Below are positions 36,690 to 49,489 of a stretch of 64,000 nucleotides of DNA, piece by piece (positions within the stretch are counted from its first letter, which is position 1; the number at the start of each line of letters is the position of its first letter). The stretch spans positions 189,451,725 through 189,515,724 of the forward strand of contig NC_080671.1 of the NCBI RefSeq assembly GCF_030247195.1. The letters run 5' to 3'. The notes below the pieces were generated by a model, which was given only the letters and a program-made list of their open reading frames with translations, was not told the origin of the DNA and ran no database searches. Both the position numbers and the translations under genes were made by a program. Source of the stretch: Topomyia yanbarensis. Taxonomy: Eukaryota > Arthropoda > Insecta > Diptera > Culicidae.

Positions 36690-37345
36690 CGAATTTCCAG
36701 ACATATTAATTAATCAAGATACCCTTTAGGAAAGTTTTGCGAATTACATGCGAACTCTAGAAAATTTGTATAAGTATTCAAGAAAGTTTGGCTATTTTTA
36801 GGGCAGCACAGCGAATTTTGTTGAAGGTCTGCAAATTTCAAGAAATATATGCGGTGTTTGGAGAATTCCTTAGAACTATGAGGAAGTGTTACAATTTGCG
36901 AGAAATTTTTCTAAATGTAAGGGAAATGCTACAAACATAAGATAAGTAGCTCAGGAAAATTCTACAAGCTTTGGAGACTTTGTGCCACATGAAAAATCTG
37001 AATATTCAAGCAGTTTCTACACAATATCTACGAACTTGAGGGAAGCACTTCATTCTTCTGTGTTTTTGTAAGAAATTTGTTAAAAATTTAAGAAAGTTCT
37101 ACGAACTTCAGGGAAATTTTACAAAGTTTACGAAAGTTCAGAGAACTGTAGGAATGTTTCGTCAATTTAAGGGAAGCTCAGGAAACATTAGGGAAGATGG
37201 TCAAAAGAGTTCCATAAAGTTTGTGGAAGCTATCCAATCGCTTGCAGAACTTTTCTAACGCCTGCTAAACTTTCATAAAGTTCACGGAAGTTCTTCTAGC
37301 CTTGTAACTGAAAAACTCCGCTAAAGTTCGTAGAACTTCTGTAAA
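36690..37345. repeat. Degenerate short tandem repeat region
   Basis: Variants of a roughly 20-30 base unit containing GAAAGTT, CTACGAACTT and AGGGAA recur about 20 times through this stretch with strong divergence. It looks like an old decayed minisatellite. Boundaries are approximate. Confidence 0.6.
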
Positions 37346-40300
37346 GTTCTCAGTAAAATAAATAGTCTATATGACAATCGAGTCAATTTATTCTGATTCC
37401 TGATTCCAACAAAACACCTGATGACATTAACTACATTTAAATGAATCGTTGATTTTTACACAACTTAAACACTAGAGATGGACGTCTGTCCTCAGGATAA
37501 TAACTTCATTTCGACTGATAATATATTTTAATTACTGTACTCAAATAAAACTTAATAGTATTGATCATTAGCATTTCGACTAATTATGACCGGAATTTGC
37601 ATGTTACACTTGTTCTTAAACAGCATGGACATAAAGGGCTGCGTGAAGAGTATATTCTATCAATAACTAAAACTTTAGATACAGATCTACAGTTTTTAAA
37701 CGCAATGAAAATTTGAATATTTTCAAGATTATGTACTTTAGAAATAGTTGATTGTCGCAAAAAAGAATTCCTTTGAACTTACCGAGTCGCAACATTTTTC
37801 TATTGCTTGTAATTTTCCGATTATAATAGAGTCTGAAAACATCCGACATAAACTAAAGATATGCATTTATTCTACTCCACAGATGACACCGCAGAGCTAT
37901 CTCCGTCGGAATCAGTGAAATGCCGAAACGCCAAATATAAAGGCTAGATTTACAATCCATTAATAGCATCATTAGCCGCATCGTAAAACGGTAAGCTGAG
38001 TGATTTTAGCATTGATTTACGGCCAACGCCAGCCAGTAGTGTCTGTGTCGCGGGTTGCTTTTTTTCGAAGATGTTTTACGCCTCGACCCGTATTAAAATG
38101 CTTGACCCTACCACCAGTCGGCAATGGGTTGTCGACCGGTTGGCATTTCGACTGAACGACCATTCCAAGTTGAGGATATCGATTTCCAATGCTCAGATTA
38201 CTAAATTACGAGAGTTATAAAAAAATTGAAAATAAAAAAACGTTTCGAATCTAACCTCAATCGTATCGTTCGTGGGAGCAATTGGTAGTTGATAACCATG
38301 TCTTCTTTTCCTCGGGGTTGTCGAAGATTCGTATTCATGTTTTCGGGTTGCTGTATTGAATAACATGCTGATAGATTGTCGGTGGAAACGATTAAAATTG
38401 TGCTTTTTAACGAAAAATCTTAGTGGTGATTCGTTTATATTTTTGGCTAATGGGAGTTATTTTCTTTCATTGGGAGTTTCTGTTATTTTACGTAATTGGA
38501 ATTGCCACAGACTAATAGTTATGAGTTATTCTTATTTCTAACATTTCAATGATACCAGCTTACGTGCTATATACAGTGAAGGCAGTGTTCAACTACATGA
38601 CCTTCTCTGATTATCCTTCTGGTAGTCGCGAAAAGATCTACATTTACGTTTCCACTTGATGCTCCTGAATGATTTCGCTTGTATTTCAGAATGTATTAGA
38701 CAGTACTCCAGTAAATGTACGGAAAATGAATCACTAAATTTTTTTCCACTAAGCGATCGCAACGCTGTGATTGGTGTTAATCCCAAACAGCAAATTTCAA
38801 GTTTCAAGTGAACGATGAAAAAAGAGAATGTTATGTCTGTTAGTCTGTGGCCTGATTCTTCGTAAATTAATGTTTGTCTGTAAAGTGATGTTTCAAGATC
38901 TATGGAAATATCGAATGCATCGTTATTAGGGTGATTGAAATAAAACCCTATCTACCCAATTAGTACCTACTATGCATAGCTATCTTTCATTCACAATTCA
39001 CCGATCCACAACACATCGAACGATTGGTAGTCTTGTGCTCATCGCTTGCACGGAATGTCTTTTGTCATTTTTTCAACAGAGATAAGAATAAGATGATCAG
39101 TTTTCAGTATTTTGTTTTGGACGTATTCCTTTGAAATCTGCTTCCAGTTTTGGGAGCTTGGTGGCATGTGTTTTATTACCGCGGCGCGACAAGTAAATCG
39201 AGCCACGTTTATAGCGTTTACCCCCAAATCGTTTCGTTTGATCGTTACGCTCGAGATGATAACGTTTAAATAGTCGTAAATTATGTGAATGCGGATGGAT
39301 ATTAGTATAGTTAATTAAATCAATATTTTCGCTCTCTACAATAAAACGACTTCTTATTTGAAAAGGAATTATCAGCTTATGCAGAAGACTTCAGTATCAC
39401 TGTGAAATAGCGCCGCCCGGATTTTTAACAGCATTTATTTCTGTTAAATATTCCTCAGATAGAAAAATAATTGAAAATAAAAATAGAATTCGAATATCTA
39501 ACGCATTTTTATTTTTGATAGCTAGTATTTTATTTGATCTGGCTTAGCTGTCGATAAAATGTTTTATAATGATTTTCATATCCAGTAAATAATATGTTGA
39601 TCACGCGAAATGGGTTAATTGAATCTAACTTTCGTGTGCAGTTGGCAAAATCCAGAACGATGACTAAATCGATTTTCTCAAACTTAGTCCCAAATGAAAG
39701 ACAGAGGCTGCTATTGAATTAAATTCTGATCCATCATCCGGTTCCGGTTGAGAAGTGCGACCACACAGTAAATCCCCTTATAAACTGGTACCACCATGAT
39801 ATCTAGATGATGCAAAACTTATTGAAATGGGTGTTAAATTACTTGGATTTGCAGCGCCGTAGTCGCTTTGATCGAATTGGCCACCTAGGACGGTCTTGAT
39901 GCCCCAGAGAACTTACCAACGTTCAGAATTTATTTCACACCTATTCCTCAGAAAATTCTTGACCGATTTTCACCATCTTGTAAATTTGAAATGATTGATG
40001 CAGTGGTACAATTGGCTTCCATTATATTTCATCCCGATCTGACTTTCAATTCCCGAGTTACAGGTTTGTTAATGCGGTCACATAGTTATTTCCAATATAC
40101 CTGCACCATCATAATACTTAAAGGGTTAAAACCGTAAAATTTGATTATTGTAACCAAGGCAAATAAATTAATTTCGACCGAAGTTCTAACAACATTGCCT
40201 ACTCCGACCGTCAAATGATTTTTGTGTTGTTTTGGTTTCGAGTTATTAGTGGATATGCGAAGTATCATGATAACAAGGTATGTCCGACGTGCTAGTATAA

Positions 40301-40859
40301 TACGGAACTGAATTCTGATGTATCCTAAATATGTAGTTATTAGTATCATTCATAAATAATTGCACAACTAGCTGTGGATTGAGTTAGCTCTTTGAGCATG
40401 TCAGATCGAAAATGAGCTGTGCATACTTTTAACTTCTTCACCAGATCCAATGACTTAAAAATTTGCACCTATTGAATACATATGATAAGATTTGATACAT
40501 CGAGACCTCCCACTAATGTGCAAGAGACTGTGAATCAGTTTTGAATAATTTCTGTCTTGAGAACTTCGATAGGAATACATTTCGAGTTTTGGTCCATTGT
40601 GTTCGTTTTTGTTTACGTGCGCTTTAAGTGCGGTATCCTTTTAGGATGTGTGTGTGTGTGGAAACCGCGTTATATATTTGGTTATGCGTCAAAATCACTT
40701 TACTCGTTCCACTCTTGGTAATACGGGGCCACTTCTGTGATTTAACGTTGAGTTGTGATGCAATCTCGAAAAATTAGACAGATATCGAATTTTTGAGACT
40801 TATTTGAGTTTGCACGTTTTGATCAACTTGTTATCACCGTGGCTGTTGAGGAATTCCAC
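37346..40859. other. Unassigned non-coding interval
   Basis: No protein family was recognised over 3.5 kb. From about 39720 to 40130 the text has the pattern of a diverged dispersed repeat (GGTTCCGGTTGAGAAGTGCG and following), class unknown. Some of the rest may be host unique sequence. Confidence 0.35.
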
Positions 40860-43363
40860 GGAGATCCATCCAAAAATCGTGACCGACTATCGTAGATTCC
40901 GATGAAACTTTACACGGTTCACATTTATACTCGTTACACTTTCGAACAGGTCTGGACGATAATCGAGCTTGGTGATCGTAAGTTGTACTCCCATCCAACC
41001 GAGTCCGTGACATCGAATTTGTTGACGCACACTGCAGCTCAGTTTTTACTATCCTCAAAGAAGCTAAATCGATTGATGAGATCATCGTACTAATCTTCAA
41101 TCTCCCCATCATTTCGCATCTTCCCGCAATGGGTTCTTTTACCCGGATTCCGCTCACACCGTTCTTCACTCAGGGGCGGCGAGGCTTCTTGACAGTTACA
41201 GCTCAACCATGTTTCCGCAAATTAATCCTACTGCCAACGAGAACAACAGCCACCTTGATCTTTGTTTTGTCAGCGATCAGGTTTCTACAACATCAGTAGT
41301 GATGGCTCCCACTCCTCTAGTGAAACCAGTAGCATATCACCCACTATTGATCGCCACGATCGATCGCACTCTGGTGCACGATTACAATGTTCCTTCGGTC
41401 TTCGTCTTATACGATTTCCACAAAGCTGATCATCGCAGTATCGCAGATCTCTTATCCACTCTCGATTGGCTGGATCCCAAAGATATTGACACCGCAGTTC
41501 AAACATTTTCCAAAGTTTTGGGTTATGTTATTGACAGGCACGTCCAAAAGAAAGTTCATCATCAACAAACCGGCCCTCTTTGGCAAACGATCACGATGCG
41601 ACGACTGAAGTCCATTAAGAGAGCTGCTTTGCGGAGGTTTACTAAGTATCGCACAATCCCACTTAGAAACAATTACGTCAGTCTCAACCATGCTTATAAA
41701 CGGGCTAGTCAAGATTATTTTTTTCGATACCAGCAAAACATTCAGTGCAATCTCAAGTCGCACCCTAAACGTTTCTGGAAATATGTGAATGAACAGAGCA
41801 GGGAATCCGGACTGCCGTCATCTATGACTTTCAACGGCCGCACAGCTACCACATGCCAAGATATGTGAAGACTTTTTTCGGAGAAATTCGCGAATGTGTT
41901 CTTTGCTGAGGCTTTAACAGTTGATCAAATTGAACTCGCTGTTAGTCAAGTTCCGGTCGCGTTCCAAACTCTAAGCGCTATCGATTGTCAATGAAACGAT
42001 GATTACCAGAGCTTGTTCTCGGCTGAAATCATCTTTCAATCCCGCTGGCTTCTTCGCATCTTGCGAGTATCTATTGCCAGTGCCATTTTTCCATCCTGCT
42101 GGAAGTCAAGTCCGCGAATATGTTTCTAGTTCATAAAAAGGGTAATAACCGAGACGTCAATAATTACCGTGGGACTACTTCAATGCTGTCTCAAAGTTGT
42201 TCAAGCTGGTGATTATGGAACAGCAAGCAGTACCTAAGCGACGATCGACATGGCTTCAAGGTTGGGCGTTCGACAGCAAGTAACCTGCTTTGCCTGAGAG
42301 TATGGAACGTCGCGCTCAAACTGATGTTATCTACACAGACCCATCTGCCGTTTTGACAAAGCGAACCATGACATAACAGTCGGTAAAATGGAGAGATTTG
42401 GAATTAACGGTAGTTTGTTGCAGTTGCTTCAATTCTACCATACAGATCGAGAAATAGTGGCTGTCATTGGAGATTGTCAGGCACCCATATTTTCTTCTAC
42501 GTCAGGAGTACCCCAGGGAAGTCACTTGGGACCGCTGACGTTTCTGCTTTACTCCAATGACGTCCATCTAGTTTTGAAAACTCCACGCCTGTCCTTCACA
42601 GACGATCTCAAGATTTTTCTTCTCATCCGCTCTACTGAAGATTGTAGATTACTCCAACTACAGTTTCAAACCTTTTCTGACTGATGTAACACGAACCGTA
42701 TGTGTGGAAATTCAAAGAAGTGCTCGATGATATCGTTCGTACGGTTTGTTTGAACTACCGTCTACTGGATACTGAAATTGAACGCGTGAGTCAGGTGAAG
42801 GATCTAGGAGTGATACTAGATTCTCAATTTATATTTAACAGCACGTCTTCAGTTAGTAAAGAATCCCGAATGGTGGGATGCATCTTCGGGATATCCAAAA
42901 AATTTACGGATATTTATGGTCTCAAATCTCTGTACTGCTCTTTGTCGCGATCAATCCTGGAGTACTGCTGCGAAACTTGGAGCCCAAACTATAACAACGG
43001 TGTTAAGAGAATCGAGTCCGTGCAACGAAGCTTTTTACGTTTTGCGCTTCGTATGTTGCCGTGGAGAGATCCCGTCTGTCAAGTTACGAAAGCCGGTGTC
43101 AGCTGATTAGTTTGGAACCCCTACTTGTTCGAAGGAATACAGCAAGGACTCAGTTCGTAGCTGATACTTTGTGAGGTCATCTGGATTGCCGTCTTGGAAC
43201 AACGCGTAATAACTTTACGCTCCGATTGCCATTTCGACGCACTAATTATAGCTTGCACGGAGCCAGTGCTGGCCTCCAAAGGATCTTCAACCGGGTCGCA
43301 TCAGTTTCCGAATTTAATTTGTCTCGGTCAAATACACAGACATTTCCACAATTATATTGAACA
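40860..43363 (+). pseudogene. Jockey/CR1-like LINE ORF2, endonuclease to C-terminus
   Basis: The endonuclease remnant starts near 40870 and includes HLDLCFVSDQ and a YHPLLIATI block (the position of SDH) near 41340. The linker to the RT has SHPKRFWKYVNEQSRESGLP near 41760. RT motifs are STSGVPQGSHLGPLTFLLYS near 42500 (motif B) and LSFTDDLKIF near 42590 (motif C, FTDD for YADD). The thumb contains SILEYCCETWSPN near 42950, followed by RMLPWRDP. The C-terminal block (LPFRRTNYSLHGAS) ends near 43363. Several frameshifts divide it. There is no RNase H. It is the longest copy of this group in the window. Confidence 0.83.
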
Positions 43364-45810
43364 TAACCAACCATGGAATCATAGTTTGGAGAAATGAAAA
43401 GGCACAATTGCACCACTAGGTGGATTAAAACAGGTTTTTCAGCAACTACACATAAGTGTAATTCGATTGATGTCCAGGCCAGCGACTTGATAAAACAATA
43501 CTTTCATTTGCTTATCTGTGGTCAAACAAAACTAAGCAAATATTCAGTTCATCATTTGTAAACATGGCATATGACGAACACCTATCAAATTGCAGCTGGA
43601 GTCGTTATCTGGGCTACATGAAAAAGATACAAATTTAACTCTCATGGCAGCACACGCGTGCGACATCCCAGATTGTACTCAAAGATTTCGCACTACAAAT
43701 GCCTCCAAGCCATGTTTTAAGCTCGTACCATCTTGCTTCATTATCGGTCAAACAAATCTAGTTTCACTGAACAGATGGAGAGTGAAAAATTTGCCCACCT
43801 GAGCAGCTTCACTCATAAAATTGTCACTCAAGCAGCAAGTTGTTGTTTGCGTTCCGGGCCTCATCTGGCTACTGCTGAAGAAAGTTTCGTCTTGAGGTTC
43901 AACTCAGTCAGTACACACTCAGTGGTAGTTGATGCATTTCTTTGTAGATGGTGTGTTGTTCTCTACATTGCGTGAATAAATCTCCTGCGATCTGACAGGT
44001 GCGATAAGGGAACAAGTTTCACTATCAAAAATGGCCTTTTTAATATATCACCACGTATATATGCAGGATCAGGTACGAATGGAAGTGGCAACGATAGCGC
44101 AATAGCTGTGAAGTCTTACCGCGCTTGGCAGGGACCAGTCATTTCCAAATCAGTGCGCTTGGTTTTATCTCATTAATGCGACAGATTGGTTTTCTTATCA
44201 TAGCTATGAAAAGAAAAACAGTTCAACTAATTGAACTCACTTTAAATTCCTCATGTACTGAACCAAGGCTACGTATGCATAACTGAAAAACTGCTGCCGA
44301 AGTTAGTGAGACTGGAAAGGCCCTAGATCATACCAACACTTCATTTCAAAATTTCCGTTCTCTTTTAAGTTCTCAGTCTATCCAAGAAAATTGATCCATT
44401 CGCCGCAGTTAGATAACAGCGCACATCCCAACGTAAAGAATCCTGAAATATGTGTAAAATTAAGCCAACTAACCAGCCAATCTAAATTCCATTCCACATG
44501 CTTGAGAATACTCCCGTTTGCGGTAGTCCCTGATGGCAGTAGGTACTGAACAATTCAATGCAATGGTAGCCACTCGCTTGGGAGTATAATAAGTGAAAGA
44601 AGCCCCCGATCCAACTTGTTTGAATAATTGTAACAAACTCGAAGAAACAATTTTCCTGTCACGATTTCCATGTCGGGCGAGATTTAATGTTATATATGTG
44701 TTTTCTCTATCTCTCTCTCACTTCCGTACCCCATCAGCATCAGATTCAGCCTCTTTCTTGGTGGGAGCTTAATTCACTCTCGCGTTCGTCCGGCTTCAGC
44801 GGAATATCGAAATTCCTCAGTCAATACGAGTTCGAGGTGAACGAAAATGTACCAAATATGTTCCGAGTATGTTGGCTGGCCCGCTTGAAAGTTTGCTGTT
44901 CTTGTTTTGTTCTTTTTGCCAACTCTCGCAACAACTACTCAGCCCAGACTCCTATATGTACCGCGTAATTGCACCACAATGTCTATCACGAACTTGGGCC
45001 ACCTTTCGATCGGGCAATAGCAGCCTGCGAGCTGGAAGAGGCAGGGCCTCAATTTCTTCATTATGTAGTTTCACTCTGAACGGCTGTGTCAATGCCAACG
45101 TCGGTCATGTTAAACGTTCACTGAAATAGAATGATCACTAACTTCAGCTAAGTTTCGTGTCAAGTACCCGTTACGGTCTAGTGTCAGAAATGCCAGTTGC
45201 CCTCTGTTACGGCTTACAGTCGGAACATATTATACTTGCAGCAAGCTAGTACATATTTATGGGGAAATTATAATAAAAACATGACGAAGAGTCATGTGGA
45301 TATATGTCCATCCACGCCAAGAATAGCTAATTAAAATGTATGTATTCGTAACTAATTTTACACTTTGCAGTGTTTCTAGCAATTCATCACCGCGAATGGA
45401 CAGCATCGGAATTTCTTCGTCTGAGGTCGTAAACCACACTTCCATCCCGGTCCATCTATGATTACTTGGAATATGATTAGAATGTATTCACTTCCAGATA
45501 AACAACACAGCATATCAAGTTCGCGTTGTCATTCTGCATTACAGTCAACATTCCATGCGTTGATTGTTGAGTGCCGTGTTGCTTTATTTGAAATACACGA
45601 TATCCACTGCTATAGTAAGTGGTTTCAACATTGAACAGGCATAGTCGGTAAAGTGCATGTGCACGGTATTTGTTTCTTGCATTGTAAGAAATTTAATATT
45701 TAAGCACGAATACTTTCAATAATGATCAAGCTAGTTTTGATATGATTTGAGAAAAATTTAATTATAATCGATGGTATGGGAATGCATCTGCGTACTGAGT
45801 ACAACCAATC
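43364..45810. other. Unassigned non-coding interval
   Basis: No gene was recognised. The part at 44680-45130 is richer in GC, with a CT-rich string (CTCTATCTCTCTCTCAC) and open frames of 86-93 codons without known domains. It could be an LTR or a host 5' region, but I cannot support either. Confidence 0.35.
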
Positions 45811-45819
45811 AGTCAAAAG

Positions 45820-46330
45820 GCGTTTACACGGAAAAAATCCGTTCATAAATTTATGAACAAAAAATCACGATTTCGTGAACTGAACGATTTACAAAAAATC
45901 GCGACCAAGTTCCTGATATTATGGTTAATAAATCCGCATTCAGGAAGTGTGTTTTCAAAAAACTAGTTCGTGCCAAAATGTTCATGGCGATACATTGCAA
46001 TGTTTGGTTGGGTTACTGTGGTTGTTCGCTGGACATGTTTAGTTTTTGTTATGATTCTTGTTCATACTTTGGGGATACACTGGTTTGTAGTATATCAATT
46101 TAAACGATGTTCATGATTTCAGGCGATTTTTGTAATTTCTAATCATGTTACTGTGATATTTCGTTCATGAGTTTACAATCGGGTTTTTCTGGTGGATTAA
46201 CATGGTTTATGTTCATGATTTCAGGGCTGTAGGCAAGAAATTCGTAATTTATATTAACTTTGTCGTAACATTTTATTCACGAAACTTCGTGTTAGATTTT
46301 TCTGCCAGACTAGTGTGACTTTTGTTTATG
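45820..46330. repeat. Repeat with 18-bp palindrome and TCATGATTTCAGG motif
   Basis: It begins with ACACGGAAAAAATCC and then the perfect palindrome GTTCATAAATTTATGAAC at 45841-45858. After it, variants of GTTCATGATTTCAGG recur at intervals of about 90-120 bases up to 46340. Class unknown. Confidence 0.6.
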
Positions 46331-47864
46331 ATTTCAGGATCAGTTCCGATTTTCTTAGTTTTTATTCTCGTTATCGTGATCGTCTGAGTTACCTCCACGC
46401 TGTTAATAGCCTTGGGTTAATAAGTTTCAAAAGCCTGGCCTGTAGTGTGTTGGCGCTGTGTGGACTCAATTTCGTGCCCAACCACCAAAACCTCTTCTTA
46501 CTCTTTTTCTGCTCCTTTCCCTCACGGAACTAAATCAACATAGTACTTCGTGCCCCTCAAAGGTTGCTGTGCTTTCGTCGCACCTCTTTCTTTTACTAAC
46601 GAGTTTTGCGCAGCTATATCTGAGCCTCACTTGATCCATGAAATGGATCGATCTTTGAGCCATTTAGCTCCCGACTCTTCATTTAATTCATGTATTACGC
46701 CGTTTACATCCTCTGCGTACTTGGCAATTTAGTCCCGAACTTCATTCGGATATTCCCCAGCGGTAAATAATGGTTTGGCTCCGGTTTCCATTTAGCTCTT
46801 CTTGGATATTTTCCGGCGGTGAAACTACCCTACTCCGACTGAGAGTTCACCTGGCGAGGGAATTTCTCTTGGTACCGATGACCTTTCCGTGATCTAAGTA
46901 GCTTCCAGCTTTGTCGCGGTATCCTCGGATAGTCCCCGGCGGTGAATCTACCCGACTGTGTATTACCTGGCGGTGGATTTCTCCTGACATCGGTGCTCAT
47001 TTTCATGAGTCGATTAGCTTCCCGCTTCGTCGGGATCTACTCGATCTGGTCCTCGACAGTGGATCTAGCCTACTTAACGGGCCAGCCGATAGGTACCAAG
47101 GTCTATCCAGTGATTTCGGGTGGAGCGTAGCTTCCGGTTCTCTGCTGGATGTTCGATGCGAACTACTCGCTATAGTCCTCGTCGGTGGATCTAGCCAACA
47201 TACGAGCCGGTAGAGTGTAGTGGTCAGTTCGGCGATTCCAAGTGGGGCGTGGCGTTCGCTACGCCTCTACGACCCAAACCAGTGTGTCGACACGAACTAC
47301 TTGAGTCGACACGAACTGATTCAACGTTCTTTCTTCTTTACACTTGTACGACAATCTCTGCGCTTAGAGACGGCATCTCTCTGCGCCGCTTGGGGCCGGA
47401 AACTATATTTGCCGAGGCATTACTACAGCGCGTTCGTCCTTGCAGTACGTAGCCCGTTGTTATTCAGGCTATCCCTCTTCCACGGGCAAACCTATAAAGT
47501 CCCGTGGTTAGTTAGATGGTTTTGGGTGAAGAGTGACCTCCGTTATGCTGGTGCCCCGACAATCCGCAACCACTACTTCGTGACACGCCACTCATCTAGT
47601 CTCCGGCGATGAACTAAAATTGCACCGACGGAGAGTTTTCCGGCGGTGGAAGGTCTCCCGAAATCGATTTTCCAATCTCATCCACAATCCATCCAGTAGG
47701 GTGCCGAGATAAGTCTGGCGTCCGGTTCCCTGCTGCTACGGCAACTCAAATCCGGTGCTAAGTCGCGTACTACTCAACTGGTCACCTGTAGTTGATCTCG
47801 ACGAAATTTCTTTCGAACCCGATTTATTGTTTTACGGCGGCTTTCTAGCCGGTGGCGCTACTGT
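46331..47864 (-). repeat. GC-rich degenerate repeats, probable 3' UTR of the R1-type LINE
   Basis: Variants of a block with CGGCGGTGGATCTA, GTCGGGATCTACTCG and TAGCTTCC recur from about 46800 to 47760. On the minus strand this lies directly downstream of the R1-type C-terminal coding region (47865-48556). I therefore read it as that LINE's repeated 3' untranslated region. Open plus-strand frames here are a side effect of the GC content. Confidence 0.4.
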
Positions 47865-48556
47865 GTTAATCCTTTTACGATTTTCTTTGCAGCTTGAGGA
47901 GTATTCTCGTCACTACTCTGTCAATAGCATCCCATGTATGCTCGTCGTAGCCCATCTCTTCGGTGATATTGTCAACTGTCACGCCGTACATTCAACTTCG
48001 AACTTCATCGCACCTAGGGCCTTCGAAGACTACGTGTATCAGTGTCTCTTGCACGTCCACACATTCCGGGCAAAGGGGTGTCGAAGTATGTCCAAACCGA
48101 TGAAGGTGCTTTTGGTAGCACCAGTGCCCCAACAAAAACTACGTCAGACGGAAGTTCACCTAATGTTTTCATTGCACCCACGCCGACAAATTTGGGAGGA
48201 GCCGGTGGGTTCCTCTTCCTTTCTTCGCGTTGTCCCACTCTTGCTGCCACTTAACCAACGCATTGTCATCCTCGTATTCCTCTGCTGGTTGCATTCCGCA
48301 TTTTCATCCAGGGTGATGCAGATGGGGTTCATTATAGCAATTAGGCATACCGCCTCCAACGATTTTGTTCTGTACGCGCTCACGACACGAACAGCCATTA
48401 CGCGAAACGTGCTCGTCAACTTTGTTCTGTTTGAGTTCAGCAGGAGGATGAGACACCCGCCAGGAGGCGACTCATACGGAATCTTGTTCCCCCGATATCC
48501 GGCATGATTCTTGCCCATGCGGTACTTGTCCTCGCAGCCTTCTCACATACATCGAC
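47865..48556 (-). pseudogene. R1-type LINE, C-terminal part
   Basis: On the minus strand this reads EKAARTSTAWARIMPDIGG (start of the post-RT region), then RVVSAYRTKSLEAVCLIAI with NPICITL, then KWQQEWDNAKKGR and the zinc motif CPECVDVQETLIHVVFEGPR, where the last cysteine of CPEC-x8-H-x4-C is replaced. It ends with DRVVTRILLKLQRKS. These blocks in this order are typical of R1-clade ORF2. Three frameshifts and several stops are present. The RT of the same copy is at 49490-50680. Confidence 0.75.
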
Positions 48557-48890
48557 CATCACTTATCAAGCTACGTGGAGCCATAGGGTTTAAGCAGTCC
48601 AGCATAAATTCGTACGATATGCGGTAGGTCGATTGACGTGGAAAGATGCGTTAAACCGACCACCGTACGAGAACGGTTGTCGTCTTTTAGGACTTAATAC
48701 TTTAACACATCGGAGACACGCAGCGCATGCTACCTTCGAGTCAAAGATTCTGCTGGATGAATATGATGATCCGAAGCTACTAGCGCAAATCAGCCTCTAC
48801 GCGCCTATCGTACCCTTTGCCCTCGAGCCCTGCTGCATTCTTAAATGCGCAGCATTTACTACGCTACCATTCAGAACTGGTTCATCAAAC
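48557..48890 (+). pseudogene. Jockey/CR1-like LINE 3' fragment inside the R1 LINE
   Basis: This encodes HKFVRYAVGRLTWKDALNRP then PPYENGCRLLGLNTLTHRR and KILLDEYDDPKLLAQISLYA. That matches the segment after the RT thumb in the RNase H-less LINEs of this window. It is 5'-truncated at the junction with R1 sequence, as expected of a LINE insertion. Confidence 0.7.
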
Positions 48891-49350
48891 ATGTTTGTTG
48901 GACCAGAACCAATTTCTAGGTATATCTACATGTGCCATCAAACTAGAAATTTCGGCTAGGGCAAGAGACCAACTACTAAATGACTGGCGTAACGTAGAAG
49001 GTTCTCGACAAGCTAAGAAATTCATACATCCAGATACAATGAGAGCCAAAAAACTAAAACGTAAAGATTTACGTATAATCACAGATTTATTTACGGGACA
49101 TTGTCCTGCTAAGTATCATCCGAAAAAATTGGCAAAAGTCAAAATGACATTTGTCGACTCTGTAATTACGAGCCTGAGAGCTTGGAGCATATTCTCTGCC
49201 ATCTTATGAAGCATCAAGAGGTATTGCATACCTGTCCCAAACGGATCCTTAGCTACATTAATAATGTACTACCCGGTTGGGACGACAGATGTGGACAAAC
49301 AAACAACACATAAGATAACCTGAATAGCGGTCGCTGTGGCAAAGTTTCCT
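48891..49350 (+). pseudogene. RNase H-type LINE 3' end fragment
   Basis: Across two frames this encodes DQNQFLGISTCAIK and RDQLLNDWRNVEGSRQAKKF, then LKRKDLRIITDLFTGHCPAK and a short cysteine-containing end. This is the region between RNase H and the terminal zinc motif in LOA/R1/I-type LINEs. It ends near a run of A at about 49358. It belongs to a different LINE group from 48557-48890, so the two were joined by nested insertion or deletion. Confidence 0.65.
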
Positions 49351-49489
49351 CTAACAAAAAAAACTACGCAACCAACAGTCTAATTTTAGCAACAAGCCGT
49401 CGCTTCAACGAGTTTGCTGAAATTTTCGAATTCGTTTCAGTTTTGTCATCGTATAAAGTAACTAGTTTAATTATGTTCAGTTTAGTTCA
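49351..49489. other. Short spacer at the R1 interruption
   Basis: This AT-rich sequence lies between the poly-A-like end of the inserted fragments and the resumption of R1 coding sequence. No feature is visible. Confidence 0.4.

Noticed and set aside
44680..45130. LTR-like CT-rich stretch
   Set aside because: No second copy, no TG...CA ends and no target duplication were found.
47755..48507. 250-codon open frame on the plus strand
   Set aside because: It is antisense to the R1-type LINE C-terminus, which has recognisable protein blocks on the minus strand.
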